A stretch of 15,484 nucleotides of DNA from Xanthoparmelia taractica (taxonomy: Eukaryota; Ascomycota; Lecanoromycetes; Lecanorales; Parmeliaceae). The DNA lies in assembly GCA_033085395.1 (NCBI GenBank), contig JANQBS010000538.1, positions 1 through 15,484 of the forward strand. Direction: 5' to 3'. The translations under genes were made by a program, and so were the position numbers. This document shows positions 1-9,480 of this stretch, one piece after another; position 1 is the first letter of the stretch; each line of letters begins with the position of its first letter. Below the pieces are notes generated by a model, which saw nothing but the letters and a program-made list of their open reading frames with translations, did no database searches and was not told the origin of the DNA.

Positions 1-831
1 CTATATAATAATCAAAAAAGCTATTCGTCTTTAATCTTTCGAGTCTTAATAATAATTTCTTATATAAAATATTAATAGAATAACTACGAATAAGATATAT
101 TAAACTTAGAGAAAGATCTTAATATATTACTTAAAGCTAGATAAATTAATTAAAATATTCAAAATTATTAGATAGAGTAGATTTCTAATATTAATTATAT
201 TAGTAATAATAATAAAATACTCTTTAGATTAATTTAAGTAAAAAATTAATTCTTTTTTATTAGAATTCTATTTATTAATTATTCTTTATTTAAGAGAAGA
301 GAAGCGAATTTAAAGTAATAAAGAATTAATCTCTATAGATTAAAGATCTACGAAAAGAGTAAAAGAGATAATCTAAGATTATTCTATAAGTGATTAAAAA
401 AGAGATCAACTTAACAATCTTACGTAGATTACAATTCAAGAAAATAATATATTATAGTTATTATTCTAGTTATTACTTATTAAAATAATTATATTTACTT
501 AGAGAGATTAAATTAAAAGGGAGTTTATCTTAATATTACTTATTATGTATCGAAGTTTAATAATTATTTAAGCTAATTTCGCTCTAACTTATACATTAAC
601 CTAGAATTTTCTTATCTTATTCGTTACTTAATATAAGAAATAATCTATATTATAAAATATTCTTACATATATTAGAAATTTCTTAAATTATTTCATAATA
701 CTAGTAATTTCCCATCTTATATCTTTATAAGTAATCTAATATAACTCTCTTATAATACTCTCTTATAATATAATATAATACGATATGATATGAAATATTC
801 TATTAAATATACTAGACCTTTCCGGCCCGTA
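1..831. mobile_element. RIP-degraded DNA ending in a hAT-like terminal repeat
   Basis: This stretch is almost all A and T, rich in TpA and with only isolated CpA or TpG, as expected after repeat-induced point mutation. No open frame survives. It ends at 831 with a 16-bp terminus (816-831, acctttccggcccgta). That is the inverted form of the terminus that opens the MITE copies and the element at 15260. Just inside the end, read on the minus strand, GGTCT is followed by TATCATATC-like words that resemble the inside of the 15260 end. I infer that this is the decayed terminal part of a larger transposon of the same family, whose other end lies outside the window. Short direct repeats (tctcttataata) occur at about 744-770. 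Confidence 0.55.
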
Positions 832-1393
832 ACGATAACGCTCGAAGCTATATCGTCGATATTCTTTAGAATAGTAAAAAGCCTAGAAGTTAGACGAATC
901 GTTAGCAATCGAAGCATTACGAGCGAATATTTAACTCGATGATATTAGTCTATATAATTTAAATTATAATCGACTAAATTAAAAACAATCTAACTCTATA
1001 ACTAAAGTATAATTAAGATATGTTAAATAAATTTATAACGCGTATATAGCGATTAGAAAAGAAAAGACTATACGAATTATATAGTTCTAACGTTATAAAC
1101 GACTAAATAAACTCGAATAATACGCTAATCTTAGAAGAGACGCGACGAATATATACTTCTATTTAGCAAATATAAATAATAATTAAATATATAATATAGC
1201 TTCTCGATCTTTCTAGCGACTTTAGATTCTAAATAATAAGTAAGATATAATTTATAATATAGAGTATTATAAACTTAGCGCACTACGATATCGAATAGAA
1301 ACGCGATCTATCTAAGCGATTACGAGATAATCTTAACTTTATATTAATAGATTAAAATAAATCTAAGAAATATATAATTCGATTTTATAAAAG

Positions 1394-1669
1394 TACGGGT
1401 CGGAAAGGTGTGATATATTTGATGATATGGGATTAGTTTTTCGAATACCATATCGAAAGATATAGGATATCCCATACTCTCATTGAGTTTTTAATAAATA
1501 TATTACGTGATATTTTTTTATATTCTAAGAATACGTAAAAAGCTTAAGCGAACGCTTATATAATTATAAAATTCTATAAATAGATTAAAAAGATATAATT
1601 TTTTAAAAAAAGTTGAAAAAAAGTTAAAAACGACTATGTTCAACAGATACCACACCTTTCCAACCCGTA
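1394..1669 (+). mobile_element. hAT-like MITE, copy A (276 bp)
   Basis: The element begins tacgggtcggaaaggtgtga and ends in the inverted equivalent (cacacctttccaacccgta), so it has terminal inverted repeats of about 19 bp with one or two differences. It has no coding capacity. It is the same length as copy C (4624-4899) and nearly identical to it along the whole length, including an internal AAGCTTAAGCGAACGCTTA segment. The immediate flanks (1386-1393 tataaaag, 1670-1677 tatatatc) do not form a clear 8-bp duplication. They may have been changed by RIP or rearrangement. Non-autonomous status follows from the size. Confidence 0.85.
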
Positions 1670-2389
1670 TATATATCTTAATATTTAAGTATAACGACGA
1701 TTAATCTCTAAAGTAAATCGTCGCTAATAATAAATAAATATTAAATAAATTATAATATAGAGAGAATTTAAAAAACGAAGAGTATCTTTAGTAGAGAAAA
1801 AATATTATAAGCGATAAAAAATATAAGACTTTTTAGAGCGAGTTAAACGATAGAGTTATAGAGCTTAAAATTAATATAATAGATTGTGAAGTAAGCGAGT
1901 TATACTAGTATTAGTCTTAATATAGATAAATTAAAATAGAGATCGATTCTAAATATTATTAATATATTTATTAACTATACTTATAAAAAGAAGAAGTAAT
2001 ATATAGACTAATAAGATAGACTCGATATTATCTTAGTTTAATATAATAGAGATAATCGAAGTATATATAATTAAGATAATAATTTATAAAAGATAGGGAT
2101 ATAATATAAGAGTAATAAATACGATAAAATCGATAATAATAGATTTCGAATAAAAATTATTATTAACTAAAATATCGATAACTATAACTTATATAATAAA
2201 AGCTACTAATACTTCTAATAATAAAAAAAGTTACTAATCGTATTAACGAAAATCTAAAGTTGCTAATCGGGCTTATTAGTCTTTTAAGAATTAATATTAA
2301 CTAATAAATACTATTAGCGATACTAGAGAGTAGAGTCTACTAAAACCTAACTTTACTTTTTACCGATACTATAAAATACTTTATTAATA

Positions 2390-3659
2390 TTTTCTCTTAA
2401 GATTTATTAAGATTTTTAATCTTATTATTAATACGAGAATAATATAAAATTATTATCTAATATCTAGTTTTAAGACGAGTAAAATATAATATTACGACGC
2501 GTTAAGAAAATTTATACTATTATTAATAAGAGTTTTTATAGAGATTTATAGTTTACGAAAATTTAATCGTATAGAAAATCTATTATCGTCTTATTTATTA
2601 TATCTTATATCGTTTTTATAACTAGCTATTCTATAGTAAAGTAGATTATTATAATAATCTAATAACTCTCGTTTAATATCTTTAGTAAAATTTTAATTAT
2701 ATTAATTAACTATTATTTAAATAGTTAAATATTAATATAGACTTATAATATATTCGTTTCTTTCTATTATTAAGAGAGAGATTCTCTAGCTATACAATAT
2801 ATAGAGCAATACTATATAAAGCTCTTATAATCTATATTAATTATTAGCTACTAAGCTCGATATTCTAAATATCTATAATTCTTATATACTATCTCTACGA
2901 AGTCGACGCGATATAGCTACTTTAGATACGATATTATATTATCTTCGAAGATTCTTTATATCTACTTTATTATACAATCTTAGTAGTAATCTTTTTATAT
3001 TTATTTAAAGTATATAGATAAAAGAATTTTTTTTAGAAAAATAGTACTATTCTTTAAGAATAACTTAAGTACTTCTATTTATTAGTTTTTATCGAGTTCT
3101 CGAAGCGTACTTATAAAGACTTAATTATCTATATCGACTTCGTCTATAAAATTAAGATAACGACTAAATATATTTAATACGATAGCGTCGCGATTTAGTT
3201 GATATCGAATATCAAGATTATACTATTTAAACTCTTCGATTTAGCGTATTAACTTTCTCGAGAGTATTCTTATCGATTTTATATATTTAAAGCTTTCGTA
3301 ATTTATTAGAATTATTATTATTATTATTTTATTATCGATATACTTTTCTTATTATCGTAGAGTATATTTAATAGTAAGAAATTTCTTTTTATAAATAGAA
3401 TAATTTAATTCTACGTCTTATAGTTTATAATTATTATAGACTATAGAATAACTCTTTTTATCGATATCTATCTATAGTAGAGTATAATTAATTATCTATT
3501 TAAACGTATTCGTCTCGATAGTATAGAACTCTTATAGCGATAATTATTATAGTATCGACTTCGTTATAAGCTTATTCTTTAAAGTCTCGAAAGTATTCGA
3601 ATATTAAGTACTTTATATAATCTATTTATACTTCTTTACTCGAAGTTTAATATTATTCT
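2390..3659 (-). pseudogene. RIP-decayed Ty3/gypsy pol fragment (RNase H and integrase)
   Basis: Read on the minus strand, this stretch carries scattered stops, yet recognisable polyprotein motifs survive in the order expected for Ty3/gypsy. Near 3590-3510 there is an FETLK-like end of reverse transcriptase followed by an altered ETDAS-type RNase H start. Near 3414-3370 is an ELNYSIY-K-FL-I motif. Near 3305-3200 are NHESFKYI, then YNLDIRY. Around 2580-2550 is DFLYD-IFVNY, at about 2533-2505 a damaged TDNGTNFL, and at about 2452-2401 a damaged PYHPRTNGK-ENLNG. The last three are integrase core motifs. The differences from consensus are mostly G-to-A or C-to-T, as RIP produces. Frame changes show indels as well. 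The reverse transcriptase part is missing or unreadable beyond copy B of the MITE, which abuts at 3660. The element is dead. Domain identity rests on motif recall, not on a search. Confidence 0.75.
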
Positions 3660-3924
3660 TACGAGTCGGAAAGGTGTGATATCTATTGAATATAGTCGTT
3701 TTTAACTTTTTTTTAAAAAATTATATCTTTTTAATCTATTTATAGAGTTTTATAATTATATAAGCGTTCGCTTAAGCTTTTTACGTATTCTTAGAATATA
3801 AAAAAAATTACGTAATATATTTATTAAAAACCTAATGAGAGTATGGGATATCCGATACCTTTCGATATGGTATTCGAAAAACTGGTCCCATACCATCAAA
3901 TATATCACACCTTTCCGACCCGTA
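3660..3924 (-). mobile_element. hAT-like MITE, copy B, inverted (265 bp)
   Basis: This is the same element as copies A and C in opposite orientation. It opens tacgagtcggaaaggtgtga and closes tcacacctttccgacccgta. The internal AAGCGTTCGCTTAAGCTTTT block is the reverse complement of that in the other copies. It is about 11 bp shorter, from small internal deletions. Its flanks (3652-3659 attattct, 3925-3932 acgaaaag) do not match, so there is no visible target duplication. It abuts the decayed gypsy pol fragment at 3659, and readable pol motifs do not resume on the far side. It therefore marks either an insertion followed by decay or a rearrangement junction. Confidence 0.82.
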
Positions 3925-4615
3925 ACGAAAAGCTTTATAGAACCGATAAGATTATTATAAATAGCTTCTTCTATTAAGATAGTAGCTAATATTATTCTTA
4001 TAAAGAACGATTCGATAATTAATAAGATAGATCTCGAGCGTTTAGATATATTTTCTATAAAAGAAGACTCGTATTATCGAAAAAATTATTTAATTAATAG
4101 AGTAATTCTTAGATAATAGATACGAATATTAAAAGTTTTTATTAAACGTCGAAGAGATAAGAGATTAATCTTTTAATAAGAGAAATAAAATAACTTTTAA
4201 AAAGTTTATTTAAATTTCGTAATAATCGAATTTAAGCGTAAATAAATATTAATAAAATAAATTAAGACGATTATCGTATCTCGTAGAATTTTATATATCT
4301 TCTTAATATTTTTTATAAACGTCTAAATTTAATAGATAACTTAAATAAGATTTAAGGTAAATCTAATAATAGCTAAGATAATAATAGTATCTAAAGAAGT
4401 AGAGATAGTAATAATATCTTTCGAAGTAGCTAAATTTAATAAAGTTATAATATCTACTTATAGAAGTCTAACGTGATTGCGAAAGTCTTTAATAAGATTC
4501 TTAGTAACGATATTATCGATAGTAAGATAATAGAAGAAATTATAATTCTTTAGATAAAGAATCGAAGAATAATAGTAGTAATACTTTAGTTAAGAAGTCT
4601 ATTGATAACGAATCT

Positions 4616-4907
4616 AATGCTATTACGGGTCGGAAAGGTGTGATATATTTGATGGTATGGGACCAGTTTTTCGAATATCATATCGAAAGATATAGGATAT
4701 CCCATACTCTCATTGAGTTTTTAATAAATATATTACGTGATATTTTTTTATATTCTAAAAATAGATAAGAAGCTTAAGCGAACGCTTATATAATTATAAA
4801 ACTCTATAAATAGATTAAAAAGATATAATTTTTTAAAAAAAGTTGAAAAAAAGTTGAAAACGACTATGTTCAATAGATACCACACCTTTCCGACCCGTAA
4901 ATGCTAT
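4616..4907 (+). mobile_element. hAT-like MITE, copy C, with 8-bp target duplication
   Basis: The element proper is 4624-4899 (276 bp). It runs from tacgggtcggaaaggtgtga to cacacctttccgacccgta, with near-perfect terminal inverted repeats. It is flanked by an exact 8-bp direct repeat AATGCTAT at 4616-4623 and 4900-4907, and the bases just outside these differ. Target duplications of 8 bp are characteristic of the hAT superfamily, so the element is best called a non-autonomous hAT-like MITE. It encodes nothing. Compared with its surroundings it keeps CpA and TpG words such as CCACACC, GGTGTG and CATTGAG. This suggests that it inserted after RIP or is too short to be a RIP target. Confidence 0.9.
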
Positions 4908-5100
4908 AGATATAGCGTTAATACTTAACGATTAAATAATATAAAGTAATAATATAGTCTAGACGTTACTATTAATTTATTAAGTGCAAGTAATAAATAA
5001 GTAAGAAGATAATATATTTCTATGAAGAGCTCGAAGAATAAGTACCTACTATAGTCTTACGCTACTATTAATATATTCTAGTCTTTCCAACTTCTTTCTA

Positions 5101-5152
5101 GTAAGAAAGTCGTCTTCCGTAGAAAGTCACCTACGAAAGACTTTCTTAGACT
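5101..5152. repeat. Imperfect inverted repeat near the edge of the AT block
   Basis: The arm AAGAAAGTCGTCTTCCGTAG (5104-5123) is mirrored by CTACGAAAGACTTTCTT (5131-5147) across a short AAAGTCA-type loop, with one substitution and a 3-nt gap. It could be a hairpin inside a decayed transposon end. No function can be assigned. Confidence 0.6.
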
Positions 5153-5622
5153 CGTAACACTAGCTATTTATCTATAATCTTAACTCTAGCTATGCGTAAG
5201 TTAACTAAAAATAAGTATCTTAAGTAAAAGAAATAATAAAAGAGTCCTCGGGTGAAGTAGCATATACGCGATAAATTGAATTAATATATAGCTAATTCTA
5301 CGCTTCTAATTAATAATTTAGAAGACGAAACGATACTTAATTAATAACTAAAGTCTAAGTAACGAACTCGATACTCTCTTCTATTAAAAATAACTATAGA
5401 GATCTATTCTATATCTACTATATTCTTCGAATCGAAAAGAATATTTTAAGACTAAATATACGATTTTAGATTATTAAGCTAGTCTTAAGAATAAGATTAT
5501 TAAGCTTTTAAAGTGTCTAAAGTTATAATTTCGACTTAAGATCTTTATAGACAAAGATCTATATGCTATCGTTGATACTATAACGAAGAAGACTATAAAG
5601 GCCTTAAAAGACCTAAATAAGG

Positions 5623-5740
5623 CTCTGGACTATTAGTCCGAACTAGTTCAGAGTGCTTTGAACGATCCAGGATCTGGACGGACTGTGGACTATATGTATA
5701 GCTTCATTTTGAACTAGTCTAGGCTTTTGGACGGACTATT
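5623..5740. repeat. Cluster of short palindromes and repeated GGACTA/GAACTA words
   Basis: At 5623-5653 a hairpin has 10-bp arms CTCTGGACTA and TAGTTCAGAG with a single G/A difference. It encloses GGACTATTAGTCC and the perfect palindrome GAACTAGTTC. The word GGACGGACT occurs at 5676-5684 and 5729-5737, and GAACTA or GGACTA recurs nearby. The cluster sits exactly where RIP-type composition stops. Dense short direct and inverted words are typical of the subterminal region of DNA transposons, so this may be a transposon end. I see no matching second end in the window. Confidence 0.55.
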
Positions 5741-5759
5741 TGAACTACTGGGCGCGTTG

Positions 5760-6650
5760 CATCATATATTGTATGCACGAATGACTTGTGTGGAGAGGAA
5801 CACAAGCTGCGGGCTTTGTTGTCTTGGGCGATTTGGTATGATGAACTCTTCTTCATCATTCGACTTTTTAAATACTAAAAAAATATACGTCGGCGAGTAG
5901 GTCAGGCATAGTGGGATGAGGGAAAATATTATTTTGCTCCAACTTAGGGTGAGGATTGGAATTGTGTATCTGAGGCTATGGGGTATGCTTCAAAGGGGTT
6001 GAGTACCAAACTCGCAAGTGGACCAGATAATGGGAACAATAGTAATGCCTCAGATCAGTTCAGAAAGAACCTAGAGGTTTATATCTGCGTTGAGGCGGAC
6101 ATTTAAACATGCACCCGCCATCATTCGTAACACGTTGTAGAATTGTATCATGGTAGGAATTGAGCCACTGACGGGGCAGAAGGCACTAAGGCTCCTGACA
6201 TATAAGACCGTCTGACCTGATGCATGCTTCATTATACAGCTACACACCACTCTAGTGTTTACATACAGAAGTGCATAATGGCAGTCACATATATTTATCG
6301 GCGTACCAGTCTAACAGTCACAATGATATGTGTGACGCTTAGTGGCCAGCTAATCGGAGAAATTCTCTACTCACTCCCTGTATGCGCCTTCGCTGATGCT
6401 CTATTCACGATTCGCCAAGACTCCGGCGCAGAAACTTAGTGGGGAATCTTTAAACCATCACCATTCATTGTAGCTCAGAAGCAGATGGATTCTTGCTTGA
6501 AGGCGAGAGCGTTAGACACTAGAAAGAAAAGGAGGAGGAAAAGACAACCCAAAAAGCTCATGACGAATCGTCAGAGCAAATAACAGGTCTCGATAGGCCC
6601 TTGCTGGATCTAAATGTCGGCCAAGAGATGGATCGTACTTCATACTCGCG
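5760..6650. other. Intergenic stretch without a recognisable gene
   Basis: The composition here is normal and not RIP-like. The longest frame (6224-6439, +) has no recognisable similarity or gene-like context. Two small hairpins are visible: CTTGTGT/ACACAAG at about 5787-5808, and TGATGAA/TTCATCA at about 5840-5859. The right part is probably the 3' flank of the minus-strand ubiquitin-like gene. I found no tRNA or rRNA. Confidence 0.6.
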
Positions 6651-6656
6651 TTTATT
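6651..6656 (-). terminator. Putative poly(A) signal AATAAA
   Basis: AATAAA on the minus strand lies 110 bases downstream of the stop codon (6768-6766) of the ubiquitin-like gene. The distance is normal for a fungal 3' UTR. It is a single short motif, so the support is moderate. Confidence 0.5.
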
Positions 6657-6765
6657 GTATGTGGATGGAGCGTTCCGCTTTGCGCAGACTTCGTTCTTTG
6701 CAAAGTGTGGATGTATTCATAGTGCCCGTTGTGAACGTGGTGGAGAGAAGGCGTGCAGAAGAGCC

Positions 6766-8576
6766 TCACTTCTTCTTTCCTTTAGCGGATCCTCGGCCCT
6801 TTTTCGACTTGCCCGCAGTCCAGGCCATGAACGGCGGAATCTTTTGAGTTTTTTTCTTAGCTTTCTTTTCTGATCACAGTCAGCGTGGACCAACGGCTGC
6901 TCATTCAGGGGTAGAAGCACACCATCCTCAATTTCGCCACCGGGGGGTGGGGGAGGCACATCTGGCTCCACAATGACAACTGGGTCGTCCACCCCCCCTG
7001 CTAGGGCCTCTCCTGCCTCAGGCGGCTCCGGAATAGGCCACATGTGCATCGTTATTTCCCAGCCGGGTTCGATAACTGACTCCCAGATGGACGGCATGAT
7101 AATCTCGTCTTTCGGGCCAAGTAGATCATACTGACCGTCAGCCACATGTGGGCCCAAGTCAACAACATGGAGAAAAGCTTCCTTAATCAAGTACTCCATA
7201 CCCTAAAAGAGAAATGGTCAGACGTGGGTTGAGTATGCATCCCTTATCCTAGGGTAACATACCGACCATGTGTTGCAAACATCAAAAGGGAAGTTAAATC
7301 TTCTCCCAATAGCATCCTTAAATTTTATAGGTTTGTCTTTTTCCTTTGGTGGAGGAGGAGGTGTGGCCGCCGCCGCCGCTGCAGCGGCGGCAGCCTCCTT
7401 CGCCTTCGCAGCTTCTGCAGCAGCTTCTGCGGCAGCCTGATGCTCCTTCTCGACCTCCTCTTTTGCTGCTGCGGCCGCCGCTGCTGAGGCCGCCGCAATC
7501 TCCTCGGCCTTTTTTGCATCGGCTTCAGCCTTAGCAGCTTTGTCCTTTGCGGCTTGCTCGACAGCGGCTTCCCTCGCCTGTTGTTCTGCTTTCTGATCCA
7601 AGAAAAGCTTCTCGAGGCGGGCAAATTTTTCGTCGTCCTTAGAAGTGTCCGACGTAGAGGGCGGAGGAGGCGGAGTGGTCACTGTTGGAGCTGGCTGGGC
7701 TGTCGGAGCTGGCTGGGCTGCCGGAGCTGGCTGGGCTGCCGGAGCTGGTGGAGCCGGTGGGTGTGCATACATAGCACCATAAGCCGGGTAGACTACGGGC
7801 GGGGACACGGGAACGGGCATGGACATTTGATATCCTTGAGGAGCATATGGAAAGTACCCTGCGCTCTGAGCATGAGGAATCATCTCGTGACTTGGCACTC
7901 CATGATGCCCGTGCGCGAAATAAGAGGCCGCAGGTCCAGCTGTAGGGGCTTGGTATGGGGAAAAGCCATAAGGGACCATTTGCTGATGCCCTCCAGGTAT
8001 AGCACTTGGGGCAGGATAGGTTTGATAGGCATGAGGAGGGGGGTAGCTGGGAGCGAAATGGGGATAAGGACGGCTATAGTGCTGTGGTGGGCCTCGGGCA
8101 TAGCCCTGCCATTCTTCGTGGGAGTCCACACTTTCAGGCGGCTCGGACGGCGGTGATCGATGGGCTCTCGAATGAGGGAGGTGGCGGCCTGGCTCGCGGG
8201 ATACGTGACGACGAAAAGATGGACGTCGTGCTTCCTCAGGTCGTGGCGCTTCCACGAAGGGACGTTGCTGATTGGAAGTTCGGGGTCTTGATGCGGAATC
8301 CGAGGGACCGATCTCGTCAGGGTATACCACGTTCCAGCTGCCGTCTTGCTCGTCAACAGGATCAGAATACTCGTGACCGTCGACAGCTGATCTTGGGCGT
8401 ACTTGGACACCAGTACCCGTAGAGTCCTCGTCGTCTGTCACTGATGAAGATGAAGAGTGATCAGAATGATCGGAACTGTGCGCAGTGTTCGTGTGGTCGA
8501 TAGTGATGTTGTATCTGGCGAGTACCATCAGCCTCAGCATCGAGCTCGAGCAGTAAAGCGTTCAGACTTACGGCAT
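6766..8576 (-). CDS. Fungal ubiquitin-like-domain protein with long disordered N-terminus
   Basis: Inferred exons on the minus strand are 8576-8572, 8514-7263, 7202-6923 and 6869-6766, giving 546 aa. The introns have GT-AG ends, and two show CTGAC branch sites. Residues 1-290 are low complexity: Ser/Asp/His-rich, then Pro/Tyr/His-rich with an AQPAPA repeat. About 296-385 is Ala/Lys/Glu-rich and probably helical or coiled coil, with poly-Ala then poly-Pro. Residues 396-478 carry the fungal ubiquitin-like pattern (KFKDAIGRRFNFPF, CNTWSGMEYLIKEAF, ending ITMHMWPIPEP). The tail IPPFMAWTAGK is followed by lysines. Intron 1 is chosen because the donor GTAAGT follows ATGCC and CAG precedes ATACAAC, giving a start MPYNITIDHT. 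The alternative is an unspliced start at 8540 (553 aa, MLRLMVLARYNITID). If intron 3 is retained, the tail becomes arginine-rich and ends at 6717. The family is common in filamentous fungi as far as I recall; its role is unknown. Confidence 0.8.
7687..7751 (-). repeat. 18-bp tandem repeat coding AQPAPA
   Basis: There are three full 18-bp units (7687-7704, 7705-7722, 7723-7740; plus-strand unit ggagctggctgggctgyc) and a partial fourth. They lie in the coding region of the ubiquitin-like-domain gene and encode Ala/Gln/Pro repeats. An in-frame unit length allows copy-number change without frameshift. Confidence 0.9.
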
Positions 8577-9480
8577 GTAGACTTTGGAACTATCTAGCTC
8601 GAGTCCTCTTGATGAAGAGGAAGAGCATAGATTGCTTTTCAATTCAAGAGGGTGGGACCTGCTTGACTCACGTAGTGGTGAACCTTTTCAGCGCCGAGAC
8701 AGTGATAGTGAGCACATGAAATAAGAATGGAATTGAAAAGTGTGCGCGATTGTGGCCAAGGGCAGCACACAAGGAGTAAAATATGTGGCCTTGACTACAG
8801 GAGTTAGCACTGGGGGTATACGGACATTAATGTGAGAGTGAAGGTCTCTTATTGGGAATTTGATGTGTGGGAACTGCATGCCCAATTGGTGGGGTGTCCT
8901 GCAGGTGCATCTAGATATTCTGTAAAATAACCTACGAGGCTTTGACCCACGGCTGTTCCTCCAATTGAATTTCACAACGGCAGTGGTGCTTTGTCTCCAA
9001 CCCCGAGGCAACGAGGAGCTTTCACAATCTAGATTTCAGATGTCACTACTAATAACTACGAGGATGTCCTGCTAAACGGTAACTCAATCTTAGAACTTCC
9101 AGTGGCGCATCATCCGTTGTAGGTCCGGCTCTTGTCACAACAATAGACCTATGGACTCAAAACTCTCTCTGCTGATCGACGTGGATCAGAAATATGTATT
9201 GGCCCGCAGAGCTCCAGCGCCTCATAAGCATATAAAGACATAGGCCTGCTTCACATAGCCCCACCAGTCCTCACGCCGGGCGGACGGTGCCGCCATCGGC
9301 AGGTCTCTCAACCTCGTCAATTTCACCAATCTTTGAGTCACTCGATTTGGCTCTATCAAAGCAATTGCAGCTTGCAGCGGGGATTCAGAACGCTGCTCAG
9401 TATAGACTCTCTGATCCATTCCAGTTGTGCTCCGAGGTCTACAGTCGGTCCCGTAAGGCCTCGTCCACTCATATAGTCGT
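8577..9480. other. Intergenic region between EMC2 and the ubiquitin-like gene
   Basis: This region should hold the 3' UTR of EMC2 on the right and the promoter and 5' UTR of the ubiquitin-like gene on the left, both on the minus strand. I see no TATA box, no AATAAA and no RNA gene. The frames at 8688-9011 and 9222-9419 (minus) have no family resemblance and no intron structure, so I do not call them genes. Confidence 0.55.

Larger units (their letters stand above)
832..5620. repeat. AT-rich RIP block holding nested transposon remnants
   Basis: This is a continuous AT-rich block between a transposon end and the gene island. TpA is very common, CpA and TpG are rare, and CpG persists, giving a strong RIP-like bias. 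Stops occur in every frame, so there are no live genes. Separately listed inside it are three MITE copies and a gypsy pol remnant. The parts 832-1393, 1670-2390, 3925-4615 and 4908-5620 are also decayed repeat DNA, but I cannot assign them. At about 5515-5630 (+) a lightly damaged frame reads KDLYAIVDTITKKTIKALKD before a stop. It is protein-like but I do not recognise it. Mutation fades out near 5600, where normal dinucleotide use resumes. Confidence 0.8.

Noticed and set aside
1394..3924. MITE copies A and B as the two ends of one larger transposon carrying the gypsy segment
   Set aside because: Each is a complete MITE with both terminal repeats, and the outer flanks tataaaag and acgaaaag match at only 5 of 8 positions. 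Swapped flanks from an inversion between them do not match either.
1..5620. CRISPR-like or satellite array suggested by regularly recurring AT words
   Set aside because: The recurring words come from RIP-driven low complexity and from three MITE copies. There is no regular repeat-spacer pattern.
6224..6439. 71-codon open frame on the plus strand
   Set aside because: It has no recognisable family, intron structure or conserved context, and the length is compatible with chance.
7060..7080. tRNA B-box-like word ggttcgataactg
   Set aside because: It lies within an exon of the ubiquitin-like gene, and no cloverleaf or A box can be formed around it.
7554..8156. 200-codon open frame on the plus strand with repeated Cys-Arg-Ser-Trp-Leu-Gly units
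   Set aside because: It is the antisense shadow of the 18-bp tandem repeat and GC-rich exon of the minus-strand ubiquitin-like gene. That gene's frame has the conserved domain and coherent splicing.
8688..9011. 107-codon minus-strand frame between EMC2 and the ubiquitin-like gene
   Set aside because: The composition is not protein-like, there are no motifs, and it lies in the expected promoter and 5' UTR region.
9222..9419. 65-codon minus-strand frame just after the EMC2 stop
   Set aside because: Considered as an extra EMC2 exon, but the EMC2 protein already ends at the family's normal length, and no splice site joins this frame.
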